Shown: one piece after another, positions 9,192 to 17,223 of the stretch
Numbering within the stretch: position 1 is the first letter of the stretch
Layout of the letters: every line of letters starts with the position of its first letter
Assembly: GCF_042675705.1 (NCBI RefSeq)
Contig: NZ_JBHTJJ010000001.1
DNA from: Ruegeria arenilitoris
Lineage (GTDB): Bacteria; Pseudomonadota; Alphaproteobacteria; Rhodobacterales; Rhodobacteraceae
DNA: 64,000 nt
Reading direction: 5' to 3' (one strand)
Position numbers and translations under genes: made by a program
Notes under the pieces: model-generated
The model's database searches: none
The model's input: only the letters and a program-made list of their open reading frames with translations
Told to the model about the DNA's origin: nothing

Positions 9192-9419
9192 ATGATCAAG
9201 TTCATCAAGAACTTCCGCAAAGACGAAGACGGCGCCGTAACTGTTGACTGGGTCGTTCTGACCGCAGCCGTTGTTGGCCTGGCAGCCGTTGCTTACCAGC
9301 AGATCGAAGGCGGCGCGACCGGCCTGGCAACCGACGTTTCCAGCGCCCTGACCAGCGCAACGATCAGCACCGGTTCGAACTCGGCAGCTGGTGGTATCAC
9401 CACCGCTGGCAGCAACTAA
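9192..9419 (+). CDS. flp: Flp/Fap type IVb pilin (first copy)
   Basis: Structural pilin of the Tad pilus, 75 residues. A short basic leader (MIKFIKNFRKDEDG) is followed by a hydrophobic helix (AVTVDWVVLTAAVVGLAAVAY). Cleavage is expected after Gly14. The usual Flp motif G-x4-E-Y reads G-AVTV-D-W here, so the conserved Glu and Tyr are replaced by Asp and Trp. The C-terminus is rich in Ala, Thr, Ser and Gly. The ribosome site AGGAGGGACG is strong and is shared with the second pilin. A long leader and a terminator directly downstream suggest separate, strong expression. Confidence 0.92.
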   Translation: MIKFIKNFRKDEDGAVTVDWVVLTAAVVGLAAVAYQQIEGGATGLATDVSSALTSATISTGSNSAAGGITTAGSN

Positions 9420-9444
9420 GCTGACTTCATCCCAATCGGGATAC

Positions 9445-9474
9445 AAGGCCGCGCCCAAGGGCGCGGCCTTTTCC
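9445..9474 (+). terminator. Rho-independent terminator after the first pilin
   Basis: An 11-bp stem, AAGGCCGCGCC (9445-9455) and GGCGCGGCCTT (9460-9470), has loop CAAG and is followed by TTCC. The stem ends in A-T pairs that extend the U tract. It would separate the two pilin transcripts. Confidence 0.78.
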
Positions 9475-9534
9475 TTTGAAGCAAGACACACGCTGCGCAT
9501 CGAATTTCGGGCGCTAGGCCAAGCATGGCCCACG

Positions 9535-9555
9535 TTTGGCCCAAATTCCGCCACG
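9535..9555 (+). promoter_or_regulatory. Sigma-54-like -24/-12 element before the second pilin
   Basis: TTTGGCCCAAATTCCGCC matches the element before the first pilin almost base for base. GG (9538-9539) and GC (9550-9551) are again ten bases apart, and the GC lies 113 bases before the pilin ATG. The -12 half (CCGCC) is poorer than in the first copy. An overlapping GG-N10-GC starting at 9527 is also present. Confidence 0.42.
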
Positions 9556-9663
9556 GAGACCGCGTTTAAGTCTTTGATAATTAGATTTTAGGTGCCCGCG
9601 AGAATTCTGGTCGCCATCAGAAACCGGAACTGGGCGGAATCACTCTGTCAGGAGGGACGCGAA

Positions 9664-9915
9664 ATGATCAAGTTCATCAGGAACTTCAAAAAAGATGATA
9701 GCGGTGCGATCACTGTCGACTGGGTGGTCCTGACCGCAGCCGTCACCGGCCTGGCAGCGATTGCCTACGCTTTGATCCAAGGCGGGACCGAGGGCTTGGC
9801 TGACGATGTCGAGGCGGCCCTATCCGACTCGGCGATCAGCATCAGCACCGGCGACAGCAACACGACCGTCGGCGGGATCATCACCGGTGGATCGAACGGA
9901 TCCGGCGGCAACTGA
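9664..9915 (+). CDS. flp: Flp/Fap type IVb pilin (second copy)
   Basis: A second Flp pilin, 83 residues, clearly a paralogue of the first: leader MIKFIRNFKKDDSG, then AITVDWVVLTAAVTGLAAIAY. It shows the same Asp-Trp in place of the canonical Glu-Tyr. The C-terminus differs (DSNTTVGGIITGGSNGSGGN). I chose ATG 9664 because the AGGAGGGACG ribosome site and the leader match the first copy; an in-frame extension upstream to 9592 has no such support. Either copy could be the main pilin and the other a minor or condition-specific subunit. Confidence 0.92.
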   Translation: MIKFIRNFKKDDSGAITVDWVVLTAAVTGLAAIAYALIQGGTEGLADDVEAALSDSAISISTGDSNTTVGGIITGGSNGSGGN

Positions 9916-9945
9916 TTTTCGGAAACTTGGCCGACCGGCCACATG

Positions 9946-9972
9946 ACAACCGCGCCAGCCGGGCGCGGTTGT
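9946..9972 (+). terminator. Hairpin after the second pilin, possible terminator
   Basis: A perfect 11-bp stem, ACAACCGCGCC (9946-9956) and GGCGCGGTTGT (9962-9972), has loop AGCCG. There is no U tract, so it may instead stabilise the pilin mRNA 3' end or only partly terminate. Confidence 0.55.
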
Positions 9973-10190
9973 TCGCGTTTGCCCCGCCTTCTCCGCACCG
10001 CACAACCCATGCTGGGATACAGCAGACGCGACGTCACGAGATGCTCGTTCGCGACGTTCTGTGCCAATAAAACAACGAAAAATATCCATTTGTCCCACAT
10101 TTCGACACAATTCCGATTTAGGAAATATGCTGTTTCAATGTCCTGCCCGGACCGATACAGGTCCGGCCAGAGCAATAAAGAGGTATACGC

Positions 10191-11072
10191 ATGCGAGCTG
10201 TATTTGGTCTTGTCCTGATCGTCGGGGTCGCCCTAGCTGGCGGTGCGGTCTATATGGCCCGCAACTATATTGCCGAGTATCAGAACGCCCTGGCGCGTGA
10301 ACGGCAGATGGCGGAAGAGGCCCTTGCCAACGCCAAGGTCGACGTCGTTCCGACCGTCGGCGTGATCGTCTCTGAGCGTCCTCTGAAATACGGTGAGCGT
10401 TTGACCCAGGAAGATGTGCGCGTCGTGGAATGGCCTGAGAATGCTGTTCCGGAGGGGTCGTTCACCGATATGACGGCCCTGTTCCCGGAAACCGGCAACA
10501 ATGAACGCTTTGTTCTGCGCACCATGGAAAAAGACGAGGCCATCATGGAGGTCAAGATCACCCGTCCGGGTGAGCTGGCCGGCCTGACCTCGCGCCTCGA
10601 AAAAGGTATGCGCGCGTTCGCCATCAGTGTTGATGTCGCCTCGGGCGTTTCGGGCTTTCTTCGCCCCGGCGACGTTGTTGACGTGTACTGGACCGGATCG
10701 CTGCGCAGCGCGGTCGAAGGAGCAAACGGGGAAATCACCCGCTTGATCCAGACCAATATCGAGTTGATCGCCGTCGATCAGACGGCGGGATCGGATGTCA
10801 CCGGCACAACCATTGCCCGGACCGTCACCGTAGCCGCCACCCCGGAACAGATCGCGGCCCTGGCGCAGGCGCAAAACACCGGACGCCTGTCTCTGGCGTT
10901 GGTCGGGGTTCAGGATGAAACCGTCGCAAGTGCGATCGAGGTTGACCAACGCAAACTGTTGGGAATCGAAGAAGCAGCCCCCGCGCCGAAGAAAGAGGCC
11001 GAGAAGGTCTGCACCATCCGGACTCGCCGCGGCGACCAGATCGTCGAGACCCCGATCCCCTGCACAAACTGA
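10191..11072 (+). CDS. cpaB: Tad pilus assembly protein CpaB/RcpC
   Basis: Periplasmic, membrane-anchored component of the Tad pilus that works with the secretin. The 293-residue product starts with a signal anchor (VFGLVLIVGVALAGGAVYMA). A SAF domain follows (about 50-120; VSERPLKYGERLTQEDVRVVEWP), then the RcpC/CpaB domain (about 130-245) and a short charged tail with the only two cysteines. The ATG has AGAGG upstream. A 7-bp hairpin (CCGGACC/GGTCCGG, 10147-10166) sits in the leader just before the ribosome site. It is the first gene of the assembly cluster after the pilins. Confidence 0.93.
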   Translation: MRAVFGLVLIVGVALAGGAVYMARNYIAEYQNALARERQMAEEALANAKVDVVPTVGVIVSERPLKYGERLTQEDVRVVEWPENAVPEGSFTDMTALFPETGNNERFVLRTMEKDEAIMEVKITRPGELAGLTSRLEKGMRAFAISVDVASGVSGFLRPGDVVDVYWTGSLRSAVEGANGEITRLIQTNIELIAVDQTAGSDVTGTTIARTVTVAATPEQIAALAQAQNTGRLSLALVGVQDETVASAIEVDQRKLLGIEEAAPAPKKEAEKVCTIRTRRGDQIVETPIPCTN

Positions 11073-11097
11073 CGCCCATTCAGAGCGTTACCATGCC

Positions 11098-11130
11098 CGA
11101 GCCGCGCATAATGCGCGGCTCGTTTCGTTT
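11098..11130 (+). terminator. Probable terminator or attenuator between cpaB and cpaC
   Basis: A perfect 10-bp stem, CGAGCCGCGC (11098-11107) and GCGCGGCTCG (11113-11122), is followed by TTTCGTTT. With a 196-base gap before cpaC, this suggests that cpaC has its own promoter or that readthrough is limited. Confidence 0.62.
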
Positions 11131-11268
11131 GGGTTGTTGCGCATTGTCCACATAAGGAAAATTCCAGAAACCCTTGATTATTGCAATAAATCCGGAATTC
11201 GCGCAGAGTTCGTCACCATAGGGCATAAGACCCAAAAAAATAGAGTGGTGATCGGAGAGGCAGGTCAC

Positions 11269-12675
11269 ATGACAATACGTTCCTTGATTGGTTCGACCCT
11301 TTTGGGGTTGGCCCTAGTTCTGAGCCCGGTCGGCGATTCCGCCTGGGCCCAAAATCTTCGCGTGGTCAAAAAGGGCACGGCGGAAACGCTGGATGTGCCC
11401 ATGAACCGCGCCATCGTGGTTGAAAGCGAACAGCCGTTTGCAGAGCTCAGCATCGCGAATGCAGGGATTGCGGACATCTCGTCGCTTTCGGACCGCACAA
11501 TTTACGTCTTGGGCAAAGCGCCAGGCATGACGACGCTGACACTGTTTGACGGCGCCGGAAACCTGATCACGAACGTCCGCGTTCGCGTTGCGCCCGATGT
11601 GACCGAATTCAAAGAGCGCCTGCGCCAGATTCTGCCAAATGAGCGAATCGAAGTGCGTACCGCCAATGACGGCATCGTTCTCTCGGGCACGGTCTCCAGC
11701 GCAGCCAAATTGGCACGTGCTCTGGAACTGGCCGAGCGCTATGCGCCCGAGCGTGTGTCGAACTTGATGAATGTCGGCGGCGTACAGCAGGTTATGTTGA
11801 AGGTCCGCTTTGCCGAGATGAACCGGTCGGTCGCCAAGAACCTGTCCGCCTCGCTTGGTTTCTCCGGCGGTGACGCGACCGGTGGTATCAACACGCTGAA
11901 CAACCAGTTGTCCCTGAGCAACGCGTTGGCCAACAACATCCCGGCGGTTCAGTCGAATACCGGCGCGATTCTGTTTGGCTTTGGCGCAGGTTCCACCCAG
12001 GTCCGGCTGCTGCTGGAAGCGTTGGAAGCCAAAGGTCTGGCACGGAGCCTGGCCGAGCCCAACTTGTCGGCACTGTCCGGGCAGGAGGCAACCTTCCTCG
12101 CCGGTGGTGAAGTGCCGATTCCGGTTCCTCAGGATGACGGTGTGGTGGCCATTGAATACAAGGCTTTCGGTGTCGAGATCGACTTCGTTCCGCGCGTCGT
12201 CGACGGTGACCTGATCAACCTTGAGATGGCGGCAGCGGTGTCCAGCATCGACACCAGCTCGAACTTCACCATCAACGGTGACACAGTCCCCAGCTTCATC
12301 ACGCGCCAGACCAGCACAACGGTCGAACTGCGAGATGGTGAGAGCTTTGCGATCGCCGGCCTGATTCAGGACGACTTCACAGACCTGAGCAACCAAATCC
12401 CGTGGTTGGGTGACGTACCTGTTCTGGGCGCATTGTTCCGCAGTGCGGAGTACCAGCGCGAGCAGAGCGAACTGGTGATCATCATCACCGCGCATCTGGT
12501 TTCCCCGACCCGGGGCGAAGCCCTGGCGCTGCCGACCGACCGCGTGAAGCCGCCCAGCGAATTCGACCTGTTCATGAACGGCAGAACTGCCCGGACGGAA
12601 CGGGTTGGTAATGGAGCCGCATCGGAAGTCGCCAAGCAGGACTTTGGCAATTCCTACGGCTACGTCCTGGATTGA
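11269..12675 (+). CDS. cpaC: Tad pilus outer-membrane secretin CpaC/RcpA
   Basis: Forms the outer-membrane channel through which the Flp pilus leaves. The 468-residue product begins at ATG 11269, preceded by GGAGAGG, with a signal peptide ending near AWAQ. The N-terminal pilus-assembly domain (VDVPMNRAIVVE-type segment, then IYVLGKAPGMTTLTLF) is followed by a BON-like region. The C-terminal secretin domain contains FLAGGEVPIPVPQ and VDFVPRV-like segments, ending with LGDVPVLGALFRSAEYQREQSELVIIITAHLV, the secretin signature. A much longer open frame reading through the upstream gap is not supported. Confidence 0.95.
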   Translation: MTIRSLIGSTLLGLALVLSPVGDSAWAQNLRVVKKGTAETLDVPMNRAIVVESEQPFAELSIANAGIADISSLSDRTIYVLGKAPGMTTLTLFDGAGNLITNVRVRVAPDVTEFKERLRQILPNERIEVRTANDGIVLSGTVSSAAKLARALELAERYAPERVSNLMNVGGVQQVMLKVRFAEMNRSVAKNLSASLGFSGGDATGGINTLNNQLSLSNALANNIPAVQSNTGAILFGFGAGSTQVRLLLEALEAKGLARSLAEPNLSALSGQEATFLAGGEVPIPVPQDDGVVAIEYKAFGVEIDFVPRVVDGDLINLEMAAAVSSIDTSSNFTINGDTVPSFITRQTSTTVELRDGESFAIAGLIQDDFTDLSNQIPWLGDVPVLGALFRSAEYQREQSELVIIITAHLVSPTRGEALALPTDRVKPPSEFDLFMNGRTARTERVGNGAASEVAKQDFGNSYGYVLD

Positions 12676-12691
12676 TAGGGAGGACAGACCA

Positions 12692-13321
12692 ATGCAGAAG
12701 TGGATCATCACACTGGGTCTTACAGTCGCTGTCGCCAGCTGTACCCGTGAGGCCGGCTATGAAGTGGACCAGGGCGCGTTCGGCAACGCAACGCTGAACA
12801 ACATCCAGGTCATGAATGGCGAGTTGACCTATGGCCAGATCCTGGCGCAGCGATTCGCTGCCGAGGTTCCGACCCAGATCAACTTTGCTTTCGACAGTGC
12901 GCAGCTGGATTCGGCAGCACGCCAGATTCTGCTGTATCAGGCGAACTGGATCAAACAGTTCCCCGAAGCACGTTTCCGCGTGTACGGCCACACCGACGCC
13001 GTCGGATCCCAGTCCTACAACAACAGTCTGGGTCTGCGCCGCGCGCAAGCGGTCGTCAACTTCTTCGCGCAACAGGGTATTTCCCGCTCGCGTCTGGAAG
13101 CTGTTGTTTCGTATGGCAAAACGCAGCCACTGGTGGCCACGCCCAATCGGGATCGCCGCAACCGCCGCACCGTTACCGAAGTGTCGGGCCTGGTCGATCG
13201 CCATCCCAACATCCTGGACGGCAAGTATGCTGACTTCGTTTATCGCGAGTACATCGAAAGCGCGACATTCAAGAGCCAGCTGCGCCGCGAAACGGCCATC
13301 GGCGACACCAGCGAACAATAA
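12692..13321 (+). CDS. OmpA-family lipoprotein of the Tad locus
   Basis: A 209-residue lipoprotein with lipobox VASC (Cys17). Its C-terminal half is an OmpA-like peptidoglycan-binding domain, INFAFDSAQLDSAARQIL through FRVYGHTDAVGSQSYNNSLGLRRAQAVVNFF and RRTVTEV. It begins 16 bases after cpaC with AGGGAGGACAG as ribosome site. A role in anchoring the secretin to peptidoglycan is inferred from its place between cpaC and cpaE; related OmpA-like genes occur in other alphaproteobacterial Tad clusters. A hairpin and U tract follow the stop. Confidence 0.9.
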   Translation: MQKWIITLGLTVAVASCTREAGYEVDQGAFGNATLNNIQVMNGELTYGQILAQRFAAEVPTQINFAFDSAQLDSAARQILLYQANWIKQFPEARFRVYGHTDAVGSQSYNNSLGLRRAQAVVNFFAQQGISRSRLEAVVSYGKTQPLVATPNRDRRNRRTVTEVSGLVDRHPNILDGKYADFVYREYIESATFKSQLRRETAIGDTSEQ

Positions 13322-13326
13322 TCAGA

Positions 13327-13370
13327 AATTGGGCGGCATCGTCGCCCAATTCCCTACAATTGGTTTTTTT
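13327..13370 (+). terminator. Two overlapping hairpins after the ompA-like gene (terminator / alternative stem)
   Basis: Stem A pairs AATTGGGCG (13327-13335) with CGCCCAATT (13343-13351). Stem B pairs CCAATT (13346-13351) with AATTGG (13358-13363) and is followed directly by seven T residues (13364-13370), a terminator form. Both stems use 13346-13351, so they exclude each other. Confidence 0.62.
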
Positions 13371-13389
13371 GCGCCCAATTCTTGCCCCA
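13369..13389 (+). promoter_or_regulatory. Third, weaker -24/-12-like element before cpaE
   Basis: The sequence GCGCCCAATTCTTGCCCC aligns with the two pilin elements. GC (13384-13385) lies ten bases after CG (13372-13373), so the -24 GG is lost while the -12 half (TTGC) is better. It is 134 bases before the cpaE ATG. Confidence 0.3.
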
Positions 13390-13518
13390 CTTCCACGCAA
13401 CATTGTGAACAATTGGGTGACCTGCGGCCAGAATTGACCGCTTAGGGCGACAGCAAGCTGAAACACGGACTGGTATTGTATCGACGTTTGCTGCGCTCTC
13501 ACGACGAGGATTGTGTTA

Positions 13519-14754
13519 ATGACGAGCGCAACGCCGCAAAACGACGACACCGGCATTCTGGCCTGTACCATCAGCCGAGATGTCCAGAACTTCGACCTGT
13601 TGATCGAGGACATGGAAGCCGCTTTGGGCGAGCGCTGGGGTGACCTTGGCTTTGCCGAGGCCCTTGCCTTTTTTAGCCAGCCCGAAGCCGAGTCTCTTCA
13701 ATTCGTGGCCCTGGCGATCGACGGTGAGGACGAGGACAATCTGACCTTGATGGGTGAGATCATCACCCAGGCCAAGGAAAAGAAGATCAAAGTTGTCCTG
13801 ATTGCCGAGGACGTGACCCCCGCCGCTCTTCATCAGTTGCTGCGCAAGGGTGCCGATGAATTCGTCCCCTACCCTCTTCCTGAGAACGAACTGCAGGAAG
13901 CGATCGACCGCATGAATGCGCCCGAACCTGTCGTGACTCCGCAACAGGTTTCCGTCCCGCTGGCCTCAGGAGCTTCGAAAGAAGGCGCTTTGTTTGTTGT
14001 TCAGGGCTTGGCCGGCGGCGTCGGTGCAACGACTCTGGCCGTGAATCTGGCTTGGGAATTGGCAACCGTATCGCAAAAGGATGCACCCAAGGTCTGCCTG
14101 ATCGATCTGGATCTGCAATACGGAACCATCTCGACCTACCTGGACCTGCCCCGCCGTGAAACCGTGTTCGAAATGCTGTCGGACACCGTGGCCATGGATG
14201 ACGAAGTGTTTGGGCAGGCTCTGCAGACATTCGACGAAAAGCTGGATGTTCTGACGGCCCCGACCGACATGGTGCCTCTGGATATTCTCACGCACGAAGA
14301 CATCCAGCGGGTGATCGACATGGCCCGCAAGCACTACGACTATGTCGTGGTCGACATGCCGAAAACGCTGGTGCACTGGTCCGAGACCGTTTTGCAGGCC
14401 GCGCATGTCTATTTTGCTCTGATCGAACTGGATATGCGGTCCGCTCAGAACGCGTTGCGTTTGAAACGCGCCCTTCAGGCCGAGGAATTGCCGTTCAACA
14501 AGCTTCGCTTTGCGTTGAACCGCGCACCCAAGTTCACGGACCTGAGCGGCAAAAGCCGCGTCAAGCGCATGGGTGAAAGCCTGGGAATCTCGATCGACCT
14601 GCAGCTGCCGGATGGCGGCAAGCCGGTCATGCAAAGCGGCGACCATGGTCTGCCTTTGGCCAGCTCGGCCGGCAAGAACCCTCTTCGCCGCGAAATCGCA
14701 AAGCTGGCTCAATCCTTGCACAGCCTCGGCAGCAACAGCGCCGAAGCGGCATAA
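13519..14754 (+). CDS. cpaE: Tad pilus localisation ATPase CpaE/TadZ
   Basis: MinD/ParA-like ATPase that places the Tad machine in the cell. In the 411-residue product, residues 1-135 form a receiver-like domain lacking the usual phosphorylation signature. The ATPase domain begins near 162 with the deviant Walker A GLAGGVGATTLAVNLA, followed by CLIDLDLQYGTISTYLDL and YVVVDMPKTL. GAGGA precedes the ATG by eight bases; a GTG two codons upstream is less likely. A 197-base gap with regulatory structures separates it from the ompA-like gene, suggesting a second transcription unit cpaE-cpaF-tadBCD. Confidence 0.94.
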   Translation: MTSATPQNDDTGILACTISRDVQNFDLLIEDMEAALGERWGDLGFAEALAFFSQPEAESLQFVALAIDGEDEDNLTLMGEIITQAKEKKIKVVLIAEDVTPAALHQLLRKGADEFVPYPLPENELQEAIDRMNAPEPVVTPQQVSVPLASGASKEGALFVVQGLAGGVGATTLAVNLAWELATVSQKDAPKVCLIDLDLQYGTISTYLDLPRRETVFEMLSDTVAMDDEVFGQALQTFDEKLDVLTAPTDMVPLDILTHEDIQRVIDMARKHYDYVVVDMPKTLVHWSETVLQAAHVYFALIELDMRSAQNALRLKRALQAEELPFNKLRFALNRAPKFTDLSGKSRVKRMGESLGISIDLQLPDGGKPVMQSGDHGLPLASSAGKNPLRREIAKLAQSLHSLGSNSAEAA

Positions 14755-14781
14755 CAAAGGCTATCAGGGGGAGAAACCGCC

Positions 14782-16233
14782 GTGTTCTCACGTTACAAGA
14801 AACCATCAGGTGCGCAGCCGGTTGCGACCCCTTCACAAGCCCCCAAGGCCGCCGAAGCCCCAGCTGCTCCGGCAGCGGCACCGTCGCCGTCCACCGCGAT
14901 TGCCCGCAAACCGGTGGCCAAAACCGCGGCGGAAGCCAAGGGCAACGACCGCGAACGCAAGCGCAAGGAACGGCTGAGCGAAATCAAGATCGAGCTGCAT
15001 CGGGAGCTTCTGGAAAACCTGAACCTGGCTGCACTGGAAAATGCAGCCGAAGCCGAATTGCGCACCGAAATCAGCGCGATCGCGAGCGAGGTTCTGGAAG
15101 CCAAGAACATCGTTCTCAATCGCGAAGACCGGACCCAGTTGAACAAGGAATTGTACGACGAAGTCACCGGTCTGGGTCCGCTTGAAACACTGCTTCAAGA
15201 CGACTCGGTCAGCGATATTCTGGTCAACGGTCCGCATCAGATCTTTGTCGAACGCTTCGGCAAGCTCGAACTGAGCGACGTATCGTTCAAAGACGAAAAG
15301 CACCTGATGCGGATCATCGACAAGATCGTGTCCGCCGTTGGTCGCCGGGTCGATGAATCCAACCCCTATGTTGACGCCCGTCTGCGCGACGGGTCTCGTT
15401 TCAACGCTATGGTTCCACCGATCGCGGTGGACGGGTCTCTGGTTTCCATCCGGAAATTCAAGAAAGACAAGCTTGGCATCGACGATCTGGTCAATTTCGG
15501 CGCGTTTACCGAAGAAATGGCCGCGTATCTTCAGGCCGCCGTCTCCACTCGTCTGAACATCATCGTGTCTGGTGGTACGGGTTCCGGTAAGACGACCACG
15601 CTCAACGCGCTGTCCAGCTTCATCGATGACGCAGAACGCATTCTGACCATCGAGGATACGGCGGAACTGCAGCTGCAGCAGACCCATGTTGGCCGGATGG
15701 AAAGCCGCCCGCCCAACGTGGAAGGCAAAGGCGAAGTCAGCCCTCGCGACTGTCTGAAGAACGCCCTGCGGATGCGCCCTGACCGCATCATCGTGGGCGA
15801 AACGCGCGGCGCTGAGGTGATCGACATGCTGCAGGCCATGAACACTGGCCATGACGGCTCGATGACCACGATCCACGCCAACTCGGCCCGTGACGGTATC
15901 TCGCGACTTGAAAACATGATCGCGATGGCCGGGATCGAAATGCCGATCAAGGCCGTACGCAGCCAGATCGCAAGCGCTGTGAACCTGATCGTCCAGGCCA
16001 GCCGTCTGCAGGATGGTTCGCGCCGCATGACCTCGATCACCGAGATCACCGGGATGGAAGGTGACGTAATCTCGATGCAGGAAATCTTTAAATTCCAACG
16101 AGTTGGCCTGACGCCCGACAACAAGATCATTGGTCATTTCACGGCCACCGGCGTTCGCAGCCACTATTCCGAACGGTTCCGTCTGTGGGGGTATGACCTG
16201 CCCGCATCGATCTACGAACCGACGACAATGTAG
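14782..16233 (+). CDS. cpaF: Tad pilus motor ATPase CpaF/TadA
   Basis: Hexameric secretion ATPase (VirB11/PilT family) that powers assembly of the Flp pilus. The 483-residue product starts at GTG 14782 behind AGGGGGA. Residues 1-55 are Ala/Pro-rich. The N-terminal domain precedes Walker A GGTGSGKTT at 264-272. Further motifs are the Asp box (ILTIEDTAELQL), Walker B with RPDRIIVGETRGAEVIDMLQAMNTGHDGS and the His box TTIHANS. Length and motif order match CpaF. It lies 27 bases after cpaE. Confidence 0.97.
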   Translation: MFSRYKKPSGAQPVATPSQAPKAAEAPAAPAAAPSPSTAIARKPVAKTAAEAKGNDRERKRKERLSEIKIELHRELLENLNLAALENAAEAELRTEISAIASEVLEAKNIVLNREDRTQLNKELYDEVTGLGPLETLLQDDSVSDILVNGPHQIFVERFGKLELSDVSFKDEKHLMRIIDKIVSAVGRRVDESNPYVDARLRDGSRFNAMVPPIAVDGSLVSIRKFKKDKLGIDDLVNFGAFTEEMAAYLQAAVSTRLNIIVSGGTGSGKTTTLNALSSFIDDAERILTIEDTAELQLQQTHVGRMESRPPNVEGKGEVSPRDCLKNALRMRPDRIIVGETRGAEVIDMLQAMNTGHDGSMTTIHANSARDGISRLENMIAMAGIEMPIKAVRSQIASAVNLIVQASRLQDGSRRMTSITEITGMEGDVISMQEIFKFQRVGLTPDNKIIGHFTATGVRSHYSERFRLWGYDLPASIYEPTTM

Positions 16234-16244
16234 GAGATCAGGGC

Positions 16245-17213
16245 ATGCAACTGCCAACCGAGGCGCTCATCTATGTCGCGATCTTCGTCGGGGTTCTGGC
16301 GCTGGTCGAAGGTATCTATCTGGTGGCTTTCGGCAAATCCATCAGCCTGAACAGCCGCGTCAATCGCCGTCTGGACATGATCGACAAAGGCGTCGGGCGC
16401 GAACAGGTTCTGGAGCAGCTGCGCAAGGAAATGCAGCAGCACATGAAGTCGCAGAGCATTCCGCTCTACTCGCTGTTGGCCGACAAGGCCCAGAAGGCGG
16501 CGATTGCCTTCAGCCCGCGGCAACTGGTCATGATCATGGCACTGGTGTCCGTGGTCGCGTTCATGGGCCTGAGCATCGGCACCAGAACCGACACAATCCT
16601 GCGGGCAGCTCTGTCGATCGCAATCGGTATCGGCGCTGTCTATGCTTGGGTCAATCACAAGGCCAAGAAGCGCATGGGCATGCTTGAAGAGCAGTTGCCC
16701 GATGCCGTGGAACTGATGGTGCGCTCACTTCGGGTCGGCAACCCGTTCGTTTCGACGATCCAGATCGTCGCGAACGAGGTGCAGGATCCGCTTGCGACCG
16801 AATTTGGCGTGATTGCCGACGAATGCGCCTATGGCCGTGACGTGGGCGAGGCGTTGAAGGACATGGCCGAACGTCTGGACATGCAGGATTTGCGCTTTCT
16901 CGCGGTCGCCGTTGGCATCCAGCAGCAGTCGGGCGGCAACCTGGCTGAGATCCTTGACGGGCTTGCCAAGGTGATCCGCGCACGGTTCCGTCTGTTCCGC
17001 AGGGTCAAGGCGATCACGGCCGAGGCGCAGTGGTCGGGCAAGTTCCTGTCGGGGTTCCCACTGTTTTGCCTGGTTTTCATTCTGGTCAAGGACCCCGGGT
17101 ATTATGACTCGGTTCTGGACCACAAATGGTTCATTCCCGCCTGTTTTGTCGTGGGGATCATGCTGACGCTGAACCTGATCGTCATGCGCATTCTCACCAA
17201 CATCAAGGTCTGA
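16245..17213 (+). CDS. tadB: Tad pilus inner-membrane platform protein TadB
   Basis: Type II secretion F-domain protein that forms the inner-membrane platform with TadC. The 322-residue product has an N-terminal helix (about 5-25), a helix pair near 85-130, a cytoplasmic F-domain (EEQLPDAVELMVRSLRVGNPFVSTIQIV through QSGGNLAEILDGLAKVIRARFRLFRRVKAITAEAQWSGKFL) and two C-terminal helices. GGAG lies before the ATG. It begins 11 bases after cpaF and is followed by tadC after 10 bases. Confidence 0.95.
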   Translation: MQLPTEALIYVAIFVGVLALVEGIYLVAFGKSISLNSRVNRRLDMIDKGVGREQVLEQLRKEMQQHMKSQSIPLYSLLADKAQKAAIAFSPRQLVMIMALVSVVAFMGLSIGTRTDTILRAALSIAIGIGAVYAWVNHKAKKRMGMLEEQLPDAVELMVRSLRVGNPFVSTIQIVANEVQDPLATEFGVIADECAYGRDVGEALKDMAERLDMQDLRFLAVAVGIQQQSGGNLAEILDGLAKVIRARFRLFRRVKAITAEAQWSGKFLSGFPLFCLVFILVKDPGYYDSVLDHKWFIPACFVVGIMLTLNLIVMRILTNIKV

Positions 17214-17223
17214 GGGCACGACC

